Source of the DNA: Actinomycetota bacterium
GTDB lineage: Bacteria; Actinomycetota; Actinomycetes; Nanopelagicales; Nanopelagicaceae
Direction of reading: 5' to 3'
Assembly (NCBI GenBank): GCA_009698045.1
Contig: WLRE01000027.1
Coordinates: forward strand, 1 to 13,498
DNA length: 13,498 bases
Position 1 is the first letter of the stretch. Each line of letters opens with the position of its first letter. Below are positions 7,161-13,498 of this stretch, piece by piece. The translations under genes and the position numbers were made by a program. The notes beneath the pieces were generated by a model, which ran no database searches, had not been told where the DNA came from, and was given only the letters and a program-made list of their open reading frames with translations.

Positions 7161-7189
7161 AGTTAACACCAGCAAAACAGGGGTGTCAA
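7161..7189 (-). promoter_or_regulatory. Promoter of the M24-eboE operon with regulon box
   Basis: On the minus strand, a perfect TTGACA (-35, 7189-7184) is followed by exactly 17 nt and TTAACT (-10, 7166-7161; weak match). The spacer begins CCCCTGTTTT, so the -35 edge reads ACACCCCT, the same string found at the VOC promoter. The predicted start near 7154 gives a leader of about 47 nt. Confidence 0.6.
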
Positions 7190-7201
7190 GGTTTTTTAAA
7201 C

Positions 7202-7223
7202 GCCCTAATCAGCCCCTGAGGGC
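7202..7223 (-). terminator. Weak hairpin after the regulator gene
   Basis: On the minus strand GCCCT (7223-7219) pairs with AGGGC (7206-7202) around a 12-nt loop, followed by GTTT. It starts about 10 nt after the regulator stop codon. It is a weak candidate for ending regulator transcription before the M24 promoter, and partial read-through is likely. Confidence 0.25.
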
Positions 7224-7233
7224 CTAAATCGGG

Positions 7234-7890
7234 TCAGGAATGGTCGACGTTATGGCCGTGGACAAACCAAATTCCACGAAATTGCGTGCTGCCAGTATTT
7301 CTAAAACGGTGCGGGATAGAGGAATCAAATCCCATGGAGTGGCCCGGGGAGAGTTGGAGGACTAGGTCGCCAATCGTCACTTCAAGTTCGCCGGCGAGTG
7401 CGTACCCATATTCAAAGCCATCGTGAAAAATCATGTCACCGGACTTGTTTGTCTCTGCGCCGGGTTCGTAGACAATCTCCATAAAGTTAACGGACTCTTC
7501 AGAAGTTGCAGCAAGCCGTTCCCAAGTAACACCAGAGTCCATCGTGATAATGCTGCGATTATTAGGATTTACCGCGGAAATTCGCGCTCTTGAGCTATCC
7601 CACACATCTGTTGGATGATCAAAATTATTTCGGTTAACTTCAAGATCATTTGCTTTTGTTGGAGCTGCAACAGGATCGCCGGCACTCTCAAAGAGAACGT
7701 CAACCGGGACACTTAAAAGTTTTGCCAGGGCATAGAGAGTTGCAACAGATGGTTGAGATTTTCCATTTTCAATCTGCGAAACAAATGAGGGCGAGACCTC
7801 GAGCTGGCGAGCAATCTCGCGAAGGGAGAGTCCGGTCTTCATTCGGATCTCTTTTAAGCGAGGTCCAAGGTAGGCAATCGGGTCAGTCAT
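7234..7890 (-). CDS. XRE-family transcriptional regulator with cupin sensor domain
   Basis: The 218-residue protein has an N-terminal helix-turn-helix of the XRE/Cro type (about 10-66: LSLREIARQLEVSPSFVSQI, then ENGKSQPS), a linker, and a C-terminal cupin barrel (about 135-212) with conserved positions H156, E160 and H194 (IPHRF). In this family the cupin usually binds the pathway's ligand and the HTH binds an operator. It is transcribed divergently from the VOC gene and precedes the M24-eboE operon on the same strand, so it is the natural regulator of all three units. Its own promoter shares a -35 with the VOC promoter, which implies autoregulation (inference). The 5' leader of about 84 nt holds a small hairpin (CCTAC/GTAGG, 7944-7959). 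The start is the ATG at 7890, preceded by GGAAGAG. Confidence 0.9.
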   Translation of the reverse strand: MTDPIAYLGPRLKEIRMKTGLSLREIARQLEVSPSFVSQIENGKSQPSVATLYALAKLLSVPVDVLFESAGDPVAAPTKANDLEVNRNNFDHPTDVWDSSRARISAVNPNNRSIITMDSGVTWERLAATSEESVNFMEIVYEPGAETNKSGDMIFHDGFEYGYALAGELEVTIGDLVLQLSPGHSMGFDSSIPHRFRNTGSTQFRGIWFVHGHNVDHS

Positions 7891-7980
7891 AACCTTCTCT
7901 TCCAGCAGTTAGCCAGAGCAGACCGCCCTGTATATGCCGTAAACCTACCGTGGAGTAGGGCCATAATCGGGCACCTGCCT

Positions 7981-8032
7981 AGTATAAAAGTGTTTAGAGG
8001 GGCTGTACACCCCTAATTTCTGGGCGTATATT
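7981..8032. promoter_or_regulatory. Back-to-back promoters sharing one palindromic -35 (regulator and VOC genes)
   Basis: TGTACA (8004-8009) is its own reverse complement. Rightward it lies exactly 17 nt from TATATT (8027-8032), the VOC -10. Leftward it lies exactly 17 nt from TATACT (complement of 7981-7986), the regulator -10. Each -10 matches consensus at 5 of 6 positions. The hexamer is flanked by AGGGG (7998-8002) and CCCCT (8010-8014), an inverted repeat with one extra C at 8003. A protein bound there would cover both -35 elements at once. Predicted starts are near 8039 and 7974. Confidence 0.65.
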
Positions 8033-8073
8033 TCCATATAAGCGTTTGCCACTACTGAACAGGGGAAGATTAG

Positions 8074-8610
8074 ATGAAAATGAACTATGTCCACCACGTG
8101 GGCCTTATCTGTAGCGACCTCGATCGCTCAATCTACTTTTATCACGACATTCTGGGCTTCAAATTTCAAAATGAACCTACAGGCTGGTTTGAAGGACCTG
8201 AACTAGAGAAGGGCGTCAATGTTCCTAACGCCAAGCTCCGTCAAGTCTCGCTCTGGGTCGATGATAAAACCACCTTTGAACTTATCGAATATGCAGATCG
8301 TGCTGATACCAACGGAAAGCCAGTTCCCAACAATCACCTTGGAGCAGCTCACGTCTGCTTCCACGTTGACGATATCCGCGCTACCAAGGCTGAACTCGAA
8401 TCCAAGGGAGTTAAGTTCTATAGCGATGTCAATGTAGTTGATGAAGGCCCACTTGCTGGCTGGCGTTGGTGCTACTTCAGCGATCCAGATGGATTAGCGC
8501 TAGAACTTATTCAATGGGATTACTACGACAAAGAGTTGCACGAATCAGCAGCTCAGGAGTACCTCAAGGTACGTCCTGCGCTAAGCGCGCTTAAGCCACT
8601 CTTCAACTAA
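8074..8610 (+). CDS. VOC-superfamily metalloenzyme (glyoxalase/dioxygenase fold)
   Basis: The 178 residues hold two beta-alpha-beta-beta-beta modules (about 4-75 and 90-150). The four metal-ligand positions of the fold are all filled: H8 (VHHVGL), E69 (FELIEY), H93 (AAHVCFHV) and E144 (LALELIQW), so it should be an active metal enzyme and not an antibiotic-binding relative. VOC enzymes include glyoxalase I, methylmalonyl-CoA epimerase and extradiol dioxygenases; the motifs seen do not separate these. The ATG at 8074 follows AGGGGAAG (8061-8068). It is a single-gene unit, driven by the shared promoter and closed by a strong terminator. Divergence from the XRE-cupin gene suggests it is a direct target. 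Confidence 0.86.
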   Translation: MKMNYVHHVGLICSDLDRSIYFYHDILGFKFQNEPTGWFEGPELEKGVNVPNAKLRQVSLWVDDKTTFELIEYADRADTNGKPVPNNHLGAAHVCFHVDDIRATKAELESKGVKFYSDVNVVDEGPLAGWRWCYFSDPDGLALELIQWDYYDKELHESAAQEYLKVRPALSALKPLFN

Positions 8611-8629
8611 CAAGAACGGCTCCTTAATA

Positions 8630-8660
8630 AAAAAGCCCCCGTACCATCCGGGGGCTTTTT
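8630..8660. terminator. Strong bidirectional intrinsic terminator
   Basis: AAAAAGCCCCC (8630-8640) pairs with GGGGGCTTTTT (8650-8660): an 11-bp perfect stem around a 9-nt loop. It presents a T-tract on either strand, so it can end both the VOC transcript and the convergent dehydrogenase transcript, whose stop is at 8672. Confidence 0.93.
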
Positions 8661-8671
8661 CATGGAATTTT

Positions 8672-9736
8672 CTACTTCTTAACTTTAACCAGCACCTTCA
8701 TCTGATCACCCTTAGGGTCAATTAGAACATCAAATCCCTTGGTCACAACATCATCAATGCCGATCACATTAGAGATCATTTTTTCAATGGGGTACTTGCC
8801 TGTTGCGGCAAGACGAATAACGCGTGGCCAATCGGTAAGCAAATAACACCAAGATCCAACATAGGAAATATCTTTCTCAGATAGCTTCATCGCATCAATG
8901 GTGGCTGGCTTTGTATGCAAGCCGGTTTGAACAATCTTTCCGCTACGGCGAACGCTATTCATGCAACCTGTAAGACCGCCGGTACTTCCCGAAGCTTCAA
9001 CAGCCATGTCCACGCCGCGGCCTTCGGTGAGATCAGCGATTGCTGCTGCAAATGAATCATCCATCGGATTGAGAACCGGACCTAAATCTAAAGCTTTGGC
9101 AAAAGCTGCTCGGTGTGGGTTCGGCTCCGCAATAATTACTTGAGATGCACCAATTGCATTTGCGTAAAGTGCAGAAAGCGCTCCGATTGGCCCAGCGCCA
9201 GTAACCAAAATTATGTCTCCACCAATAACACCGACACGATCGACGCCGTATGCAGCAACAGCAGCTGGTTCTACAAGAGCTCCTGCTTGATCTGACATTG
9301 AATCCGGAAGCTTGGCAACTTGGTACTCCTTAAGAATTGCAATTTCGCCGAGGCCACCGGTGGGTGCTGACAATCCGGTGCAGGCAAAGAGCTCGCAGAG
9401 ATGTCCACGTCCGGTGCGGCAAGGAATGCAGCGACCACAGACAATGGCAGGCATGATTGCTACGCGATCTCCGACTTTAACGTCGCGAACATCTTTTCCG
9501 ATTTCAATGACTCGCGCCGAGAATTCGTGGCCAAGAATTTGAGGATTGGTAACACCGGTGAGTGGGTGTGGTTTTGTGGGAGTGACGATGGCGCCAACAA
9601 CATACTCGTGTAAATCTGTTCCACAAATACCGCAGTAAAGAACCTCTACTGCTACCTCATCTGCAAGGGGAGCTCCTGGGGCGGCAACTTCTTCGATGCG
9701 AATATCTTTCTGACCATGAAAACGTGCTGCCTTCAT
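8672..9736 (-). CDS. Zinc-dependent medium-chain dehydrogenase (butanediol/sorbitol dehydrogenase type)
   Basis: The enzyme (354 aa) should oxidise a secondary alcohol or polyol with NAD+. Catalytic zinc ligands: C38 (CGICGTDLH), H70 with E71 (GHEF) and E156 (LVEPAAV). Structural zinc: C100, C103, C106, C114. The Rossmann motif GAGPIG (180-185) is followed by an acidic residue E204 at the end of the second strand, which favours NAD+ over NADP+. The spacing PHPLTG...QILGHEF and the CxGL after the zinc loop resemble 2,3-butanediol dehydrogenases most closely, though threonine and sorbitol dehydrogenases are near relatives. GGAGG lies 6 nt before the ATG, inside the end of the transporter gene. 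The ATGA overlap (4 nt) puts it in the transporter operon, suggesting it acts on the imported compound. Confidence 0.9.
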   Translation of the reverse strand: MKAARFHGQKDIRIEEVAAPGAPLADEVAVEVLYCGICGTDLHEYVVGAIVTPTKPHPLTGVTNPQILGHEFSARVIEIGKDVRDVKVGDRVAIMPAIVCGRCIPCRTGRGHLCELFACTGLSAPTGGLGEIAILKEYQVAKLPDSMSDQAGALVEPAAVAAYGVDRVGVIGGDIILVTGAGPIGALSALYANAIGASQVIIAEPNPHRAAFAKALDLGPVLNPMDDSFAAAIADLTEGRGVDMAVEASGSTGGLTGCMNSVRRSGKIVQTGLHTKPATIDAMKLSEKDISYVGSWCYLLTDWPRVIRLAATGKYPIEKMISNVIGIDDVVTKGFDVLIDPKGDQMKVLVKVKK

Positions 9737-12201
9737 TTCTTTCCTCCGGATCGAGTGAGTGTGTATGAAATTGCCGCAAAAACAATGAGCAACCCTTGGA
9801 AGAGGTACTGATAGCTTTGTGTCAGATCGAGAATGACGCAGGCATTGAGAACTTGAATCATAAGAACTGAGCCAAGCAAACTTCCGATAAATGAACCACG
9901 ACCGCCAAGCAGGCTGGTGCCTCCAAGTACAACAGCGGTGATGGATTGCAGGGTGTATGAGGTGCCTTGTGCGGGATCGCCAAGACCAATTAAGCCCATG
10001 ATGATGACTGCGCCTACGCCAGCAAAAACAGCTGAGGCAATATAAGCGCCGATAATGGTGCGATTGATATTGATACCGAGGCGACGCGCAGATTCTTCAT
10101 CGGAGCCAGATGCCCGCAAACGCACTCCCCAGTTGGTTCTGCGCAGTAAGAGTTCAAAGACGATTGCCGCAATAATCAGAATTATGAATGTGTAAGGAAC
10201 TGGTCCAATCTTCAGGAGCAGAAGTTCAGTAAAGGTGGCATTGAAATATCCCCCTGGTGCTGGTCGAAGGAGATAGCCAATTCCGATGAGCGCGATGTAG
10301 ACCGTAAGAGTTCCAGCGACCGGAGTGAATTTTGCAAAACGAATAAGAGCTCCGTTAATGACTCCTATTAGTATGGCAAAGACGAATACAAGAATGAACC
10401 CGATAAGTATTACGACGATAGATTTCTTATCGTTAATAAAGAATGAACCTATAACCAGCAAGACGCCAGATGCCGGTCCTACTGAGAGATCGATACCTCC
10501 CGTCATAAGAACGATCGTCTGGCCAAGTGCAATGAATCCCAATCCAGTTGCTAGGCCGAGAACTGCATTGATGTTATAGGAACCAAAGTACATATCATTC
10601 TTTGAATAAATAAAGAGGGCAAGGAGAGCAATCATTCCCATTAGGACTGATGGAGGTAAAAAGTCAGAACGCAGAATTCTGCGGCGACGAAGTTGTTTTT
10701 CAGTAACGAGATTCTCTTCTGCAGTCTTTAACTTCGTAGAGCTGATAGCAGCAGCTACCATTTTTGACTCAGTGATATCGTTGCCTTCTAAAGTGCTGAC
10801 AATGTGTCCGCGCGACATTACATAAACGCGATCACAGAGACCTTCTAGTTCTTTGGTATCGGACGAGTTGACGATAACTGGGATACCACTTTCGGCAGTC
10901 TGACGCAGAATCTTATAAATTTCGGCGCGAGCACCCACATCTACGCCCTGAGTAGGCTCATCAGCAATAATCAAAATGGGATCAGAGAGAAGCGACCTAG
11001 ACATGACAATCTTCTGCTGGTTTCCACCTGATAGCGCTGAGACATCAGCATCCATAGATGGCGCTTTCACATCGATTGATTGAAGAGAGGCATGAACTGT
11101 GCTGGTTTCTTTCTTGCGGCTAACAAAAATTCCAGAAGTTAACTTATTGAGCGCGTTAACCGCAGCATTTTCGCGAACGGAGAGCGTCATCATGAGGCCT
11201 TCGCCATGGCGATCAGATGGCATATAGGCAGCCTTATTTAGTAATTGCTTACCTGTCGTAGGTTCACCACTAATTTCAATTGTTCCAGAGAACTTATCTA
11301 GGCCGGCGATCGCGCGAAGAAGTTGACTCTGACCATTTCCGACAACGCCTGCAATTCCCACAATCTCTCCCTTATTTGCGGTGAGAGATACATTTTGAAA
11401 TTCAGGACCAGAAATATTGTCCACCTTGAAAAATTGCTTGTCACTACTGAGCCCGCCGTGCTTAGGTGGGAATGTTGACTCAAGTTCGCGTCCCACGATC
11501 AGAGTCATGATTTCATCATCCGAAATATCTGCAATCTCTTTAACTCCGCGCCATTTTCCGTCACGAAGAACGGTGACTCGATCCGCAAGCTCGCGAACTT
11601 CGGCTAGTCGGTGGGTGATATAAACAACCGATGTACCTGAAGCCGCGATTTTCTTTATTCGCTCGAAGAGAATTTCAACCGACTCTTGTCCTAATGGGGC
11701 TGTGGGTTCATCGAGAATTAACACTTTCGGATTGACGGCAAATGCCTTTGCCAGGTCAAGTAGGTGCTGCTGGGCTATGGAAAGGTTCTCAACACGATCC
11801 TTGATGCTTACAGTAAAACCGAAATCATCGAGCATCTTGCGCATGGTCGCAGCGGGCGAACCCTCGGCAAGCAAGAATTTTTCAGGAACAGAAATTTTAA
11901 TATTTTCTTCGATAGAAAGATCAGGGAGTACCGCTGGGTGCTGGTGAACAATAGCCAGACCGAGTTCGGTTGCTTGATGCGGGGAGAGTGAGGCGATAAC
12001 TTCGCCATTAATTTCAATAGTGCCAGAGTCTGGTTGCAACGTTCCAGAAGCGACATTCATAAGAGTGGACTTACCGGCGCCGTTTTCACCGAGAAGTGCG
12101 TGTATTTCGCCAGCGCGGACTTCCAATGAGACATCTTGCAGGGCAGCGACACTGGCAAAACTCTTCGAAATATTCGAAAGGATCAAAGGAGAGCGTGACA
12201 C
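9733..12201 (-). CDS. Sugar-type (CUT2) ABC transporter, two ATPase domains fused to the permease
   Basis: The product (822 aa) joins what are usually two proteins, RbsA/MglA-like and RbsC/MglC-like. ATPase domain 1: Walker A GENGAGKST (38-46), degenerate signature LSIAQQ (140-145), Walker B LILDEP (161-166), H197. ATPase domain 2: Walker A-like GVVGNGQSQ without Lys (285-293), intact signature LSGGNQQ (390-396), Walker B IIADEPTQGVDVG (411-423). An Arg/Lys-rich linker (about 490-515) leads to a permease of several hydrophobic helices (about 518-815) with the family's GGIDLSVG (568-575) and VVLGGTSLLGGRGS (757-770). The asymmetry of the ATPase halves is normal for the RbsA family. The GTG start has AGGTG 5 nt upstream. 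It sits between the binding protein and the dehydrogenase. Predicted cargo is a monosaccharide or polyol. Confidence 0.93.
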   Translation of the reverse strand: MSRSPLILSNISKSFASVAALQDVSLEVRAGEIHALLGENGAGKSTLMNVASGTLQPDSGTIEINGEVIASLSPHQATELGLAIVHQHPAVLPDLSIEENIKISVPEKFLLAEGSPAATMRKMLDDFGFTVSIKDRVENLSIAQQHLLDLAKAFAVNPKVLILDEPTAPLGQESVEILFERIKKIAASGTSVVYITHRLAEVRELADRVTVLRDGKWRGVKEIADISDDEIMTLIVGRELESTFPPKHGGLSSDKQFFKVDNISGPEFQNVSLTANKGEIVGIAGVVGNGQSQLLRAIAGLDKFSGTIEISGEPTTGKQLLNKAAYMPSDRHGEGLMMTLSVRENAAVNALNKLTSGIFVSRKKETSTVHASLQSIDVKAPSMDADVSALSGGNQQKIVMSRSLLSDPILIIADEPTQGVDVGARAEIYKILRQTAESGIPVIVNSSDTKELEGLCDRVYVMSRGHIVSTLEGNDITESKMVAAAISSTKLKTAEENLVTEKQLRRRRILRSDFLPPSVLMGMIALLALFIYSKNDMYFGSYNINAVLGLATGLGFIALGQTIVLMTGGIDLSVGPASGVLLVIGSFFINDKKSIVVILIGFILVFVFAILIGVINGALIRFAKFTPVAGTLTVYIALIGIGYLLRPAPGGYFNATFTELLLLKIGPVPYTFIILIIAAIVFELLLRRTNWGVRLRASGSDEESARRLGININRTIIGAYIASAVFAGVGAVIIMGLIGLGDPAQGTSYTLQSITAVVLGGTSLLGGRGSFIGSLLGSVLMIQVLNACVILDLTQSYQYLFQGLLIVFAAISYTLTRSGGKK

Positions 12202-12247
12202 TTGTGCACCTAATTTCTTCTGATTACAGCTTCTTTTTAATGAGGAA

Positions 12248-12282
12248 AATCAGATTGGCTACGAAACGCAGCCAATCTGATT
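12248..12282 (-). other. Intercistronic stem-loop between binding protein and transporter
   Basis: AATCAGATTGGCT (12248-12260) and AGCCAATCTGATT (12270-12282) are a perfect 13-bp inverted repeat with a 9-nt loop; AGGAA (12243-12247) and TTCCT (12287-12291) can extend it past a 4-nt bulge. It is 35 nt after the binding-protein stop. On the minus strand only TTTTCC follows, so termination should be partial. Such hairpins commonly protect the upstream binding-protein message and lower expression of the transporter. Confidence 0.8.
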
Positions 12283-12316
12283 CATTTTCCTAACTTATCT
12301 TTATTTCTTGGTCAGC

Positions 12317-13405
12317 TTAGTTGGTCTTCAACTTCGCTTGTAGATCGCCTGACATCTTTGCAGAAAGGTAAACATCTCCTGGGAGATCCTTACGGCAAGA
12401 TACTGGTGATGGCTTTCCTGATACTGAATCTTCAAACAAGTTTGAAGGGAAGATCTTTGTTGCTGGCTTCTTTCCACCAGTTGCTAGAGCGACTGCCCAC
12501 TGTGTTGCCAAACGTGAGTGATCGTTCTGTGTGGAAACTGTCATCAACTTGAAGTCAGGCTGTGTTGCCTTGTTATCTTCGTAGAAGCAAGAAAGTACGT
12601 TGCCGTCTGAAGTTGCGATAGCAGGAACTTTCCAACCTGAATCAACAGCAGCTTGGAGAGCTGAAACCATTGAAGGACCGAAGTCTGATGTGATTACATC
12701 AATCTTTGGGTACTTAGCGATTGCAGCAGTCAAGACTTCTTGAGTCTTTCCTGGATCCCAGCCGGTTGCCTCGAATGGAGCTGTTCCGATGAACTTGTAC
12801 TTTCCAGTTGTACCGAGAACAGATTCAAGACCCTTTGACTCATCTGCGCCTTGGCTGTTGCCAGCTGGGCCAGAGATACGAAGGATGTTTCCACCATCTG
12901 GAAGGTTCTTCTTGATCCAGTTACCCCATTGCTTGCCTGAGTTAACGAAGTCAGAACCGACCCACATTGTGTAATCCTTGCCAGCAGTTCCGCCAGCCCA
13001 TACACGGTAAGGGATTGTTACAACGCCAGCTTTGTAAGCTGAACGAAGTGCAGGAAGCATTGCTTCACCAGCATCTGGGAATACAACTAGAGCCTTAACG
13101 CCCTTAGCAACCATTCCCTTAATGTCAGAGATAGCCTTGTCTGTCTTGCCTTGTCCATCTGCGTAGTAGAGCTTTGTAACGCTTGGGCAGAGCTTAATTT
13201 CTTCACGGACTGCGGCAGTTGTTACTAGACGCCAAGAGTTTCCACCGAATCCATCAGTGAAGCCCATTGTGATCTTCTTTGGTCCGCACCATGAAGGGAG
13301 TGCTGCGTTAGCTGATGAAACAGCAACAACGCTTGTAGAGGCTGCAAGTGCAACGATAGCGATAGCGCTCGCAGCTACAGTGGCTCGAGATTTGAAGCGT
13401 ATCAA
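12317..13405 (-). CDS. Secreted solute-binding protein of a CUT2-type sugar ABC transporter
   Basis: The 362-residue protein starts with a Sec signal peptide: basic MIRFKSR, a hydrophobic stretch (8-29) and an Ala-X-Ala site at 32-34, with likely cleavage after A34. There is no lipobox Cys, so it is not an obvious lipoprotein. The mature part has the two-lobed periplasmic-binding-protein fold of the ribose/galactose type: ITMGFTDGFGGNSWR near the start, KGVKALVVFPDAGEAMLPAL, and a later SDFGPSMVSALQAAVDSGWKVPAIATSDG stretch lining the second lobe. The start is TTG at 13405-13403; GGAAAGGA lies just upstream and no other in-frame start is near. It is the first gene of the transporter-dehydrogenase operon. 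Its specificity cannot be read from the sequence. Confidence 0.93.
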   Translation of the reverse strand: MIRFKSRATVAASAIAIVALAASTSVVAVSSANAALPSWCGPKKITMGFTDGFGGNSWRLVTTAAVREEIKLCPSVTKLYYADGQGKTDKAISDIKGMVAKGVKALVVFPDAGEAMLPALRSAYKAGVVTIPYRVWAGGTAGKDYTMWVGSDFVNSGKQWGNWIKKNLPDGGNILRISGPAGNSQGADESKGLESVLGTTGKYKFIGTAPFEATGWDPGKTQEVLTAAIAKYPKIDVITSDFGPSMVSALQAAVDSGWKVPAIATSDGNVLSCFYEDNKATQPDFKLMTVSTQNDHSRLATQWAVALATGGKKPATKIFPSNLFEDSVSGKPSPVSCRKDLPGDVYLSAKMSGDLQAKLKTN

Positions 13406-13445
13406 GTGATTTCCTTTCCTAGATGTGCGGCATCCATTGACGCAC

Positions 13446-13470
13446 TTTCGACGATCTTGCGAGGTCGAAA
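13446..13470 (-). promoter_or_regulatory. Inverted repeat upstream of the transporter operon (candidate operator)
   Basis: TTTCGAC (13446-13452) and GTCGAAA (13464-13470) form a perfect 7-bp inverted repeat with an 11-nt spacer, 41 nt upstream of the binding-protein start codon. The arms are about two helix turns apart (18 nt centre to centre), which suits a dimeric regulator. It does not resemble the CCCCT box of the XRE-cupin promoters. No convincing -10/-35 pair is visible beside it. Confidence 0.35.
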
Positions 13471-13498
13471 CTTAAGTTAGACAGGCTGCAGTTCCCTG

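Noticed and set aside
8072..8610. VOC protein as an antibiotic-binding (bleomycin or fosfomycin) resistance protein
   Set aside because: All four metal ligands of the catalytic VOC enzymes are present, and the context is catabolic with no resistance genes.
1..13498. Mobile elements, CRISPR arrays, tRNA genes and prophage remains
   Set aside because: No transposase, integrase, terminal or direct repeats, repeat-spacer pattern or cloverleaf could be seen on either strand.

Overview
The window looks like a chromosomal segment of a small-genome, moderate-G+C actinobacterium, most like the freshwater Nanopelagicales (acI) type. This rests on the dnaX-recR-lysC order, GTP-dependent PEP carboxykinase, an actinobacterial-style small SRP RNA, very short intergenic gaps and GTG/TTG starts. 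The placement is an inference from gene content, because no rRNA or marker tree is available here.

Left block (1-4502) is housekeeping. On the minus strand lie the SRP RNA gene (ffs), dnaX, recR and the first 15 codons of aspartate kinase (lysC, running off the left edge). A short unassigned ORF with a strong ribosome binding site (72-176, plus) lies antisense to the lysC leader and the recR 3' end. pckG lies on the plus strand after ffs and converges with the next block with only 2 nt between the stop codons.

Right block (4505-13498) is an accessory uptake and catabolism locus. Minus strand: an EboE-family TIM-barrel protein translationally coupled to an M24 'pita-bread' metalloenzyme, then an XRE-cupin regulator. 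Plus strand, divergent from the regulator: a VOC (glyoxalase-fold) metalloenzyme. Beyond a strong bidirectional terminator, again on the minus strand: a CUT2-type solute-binding protein, a single polypeptide fusing both sugar-type ABC ATPase domains to the permease, and a zinc-dependent medium-chain dehydrogenase overlapping it by 4 nt. I infer that the transporter brings in a small polyol, sugar or sugar-like compound, and that the dehydrogenase, VOC protein, M24 protein and EboE-like protein process it. The substrate cannot be read from the sequence.

The most striking non-coding feature is the control region. The regulator and VOC promoters are back to back and share one palindromic -35 hexamer (TGTACA, 8004-8009), each with an exact 17-nt spacer to a good -10. 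This hexamer is flanked by an AGGGG/CCCCT inverted repeat. The M24-eboE promoter has the same layout (TTGACA, 17 nt, -10) with the same ACACCCCT sequence across its -35 edge. This suggests that one XRE-cupin regulon joins an orphan EboE, a variant M24 enzyme with Cys in place of a metal-binding Asp, and a VOC enzyme. I do not recognise this combination as a described pathway.
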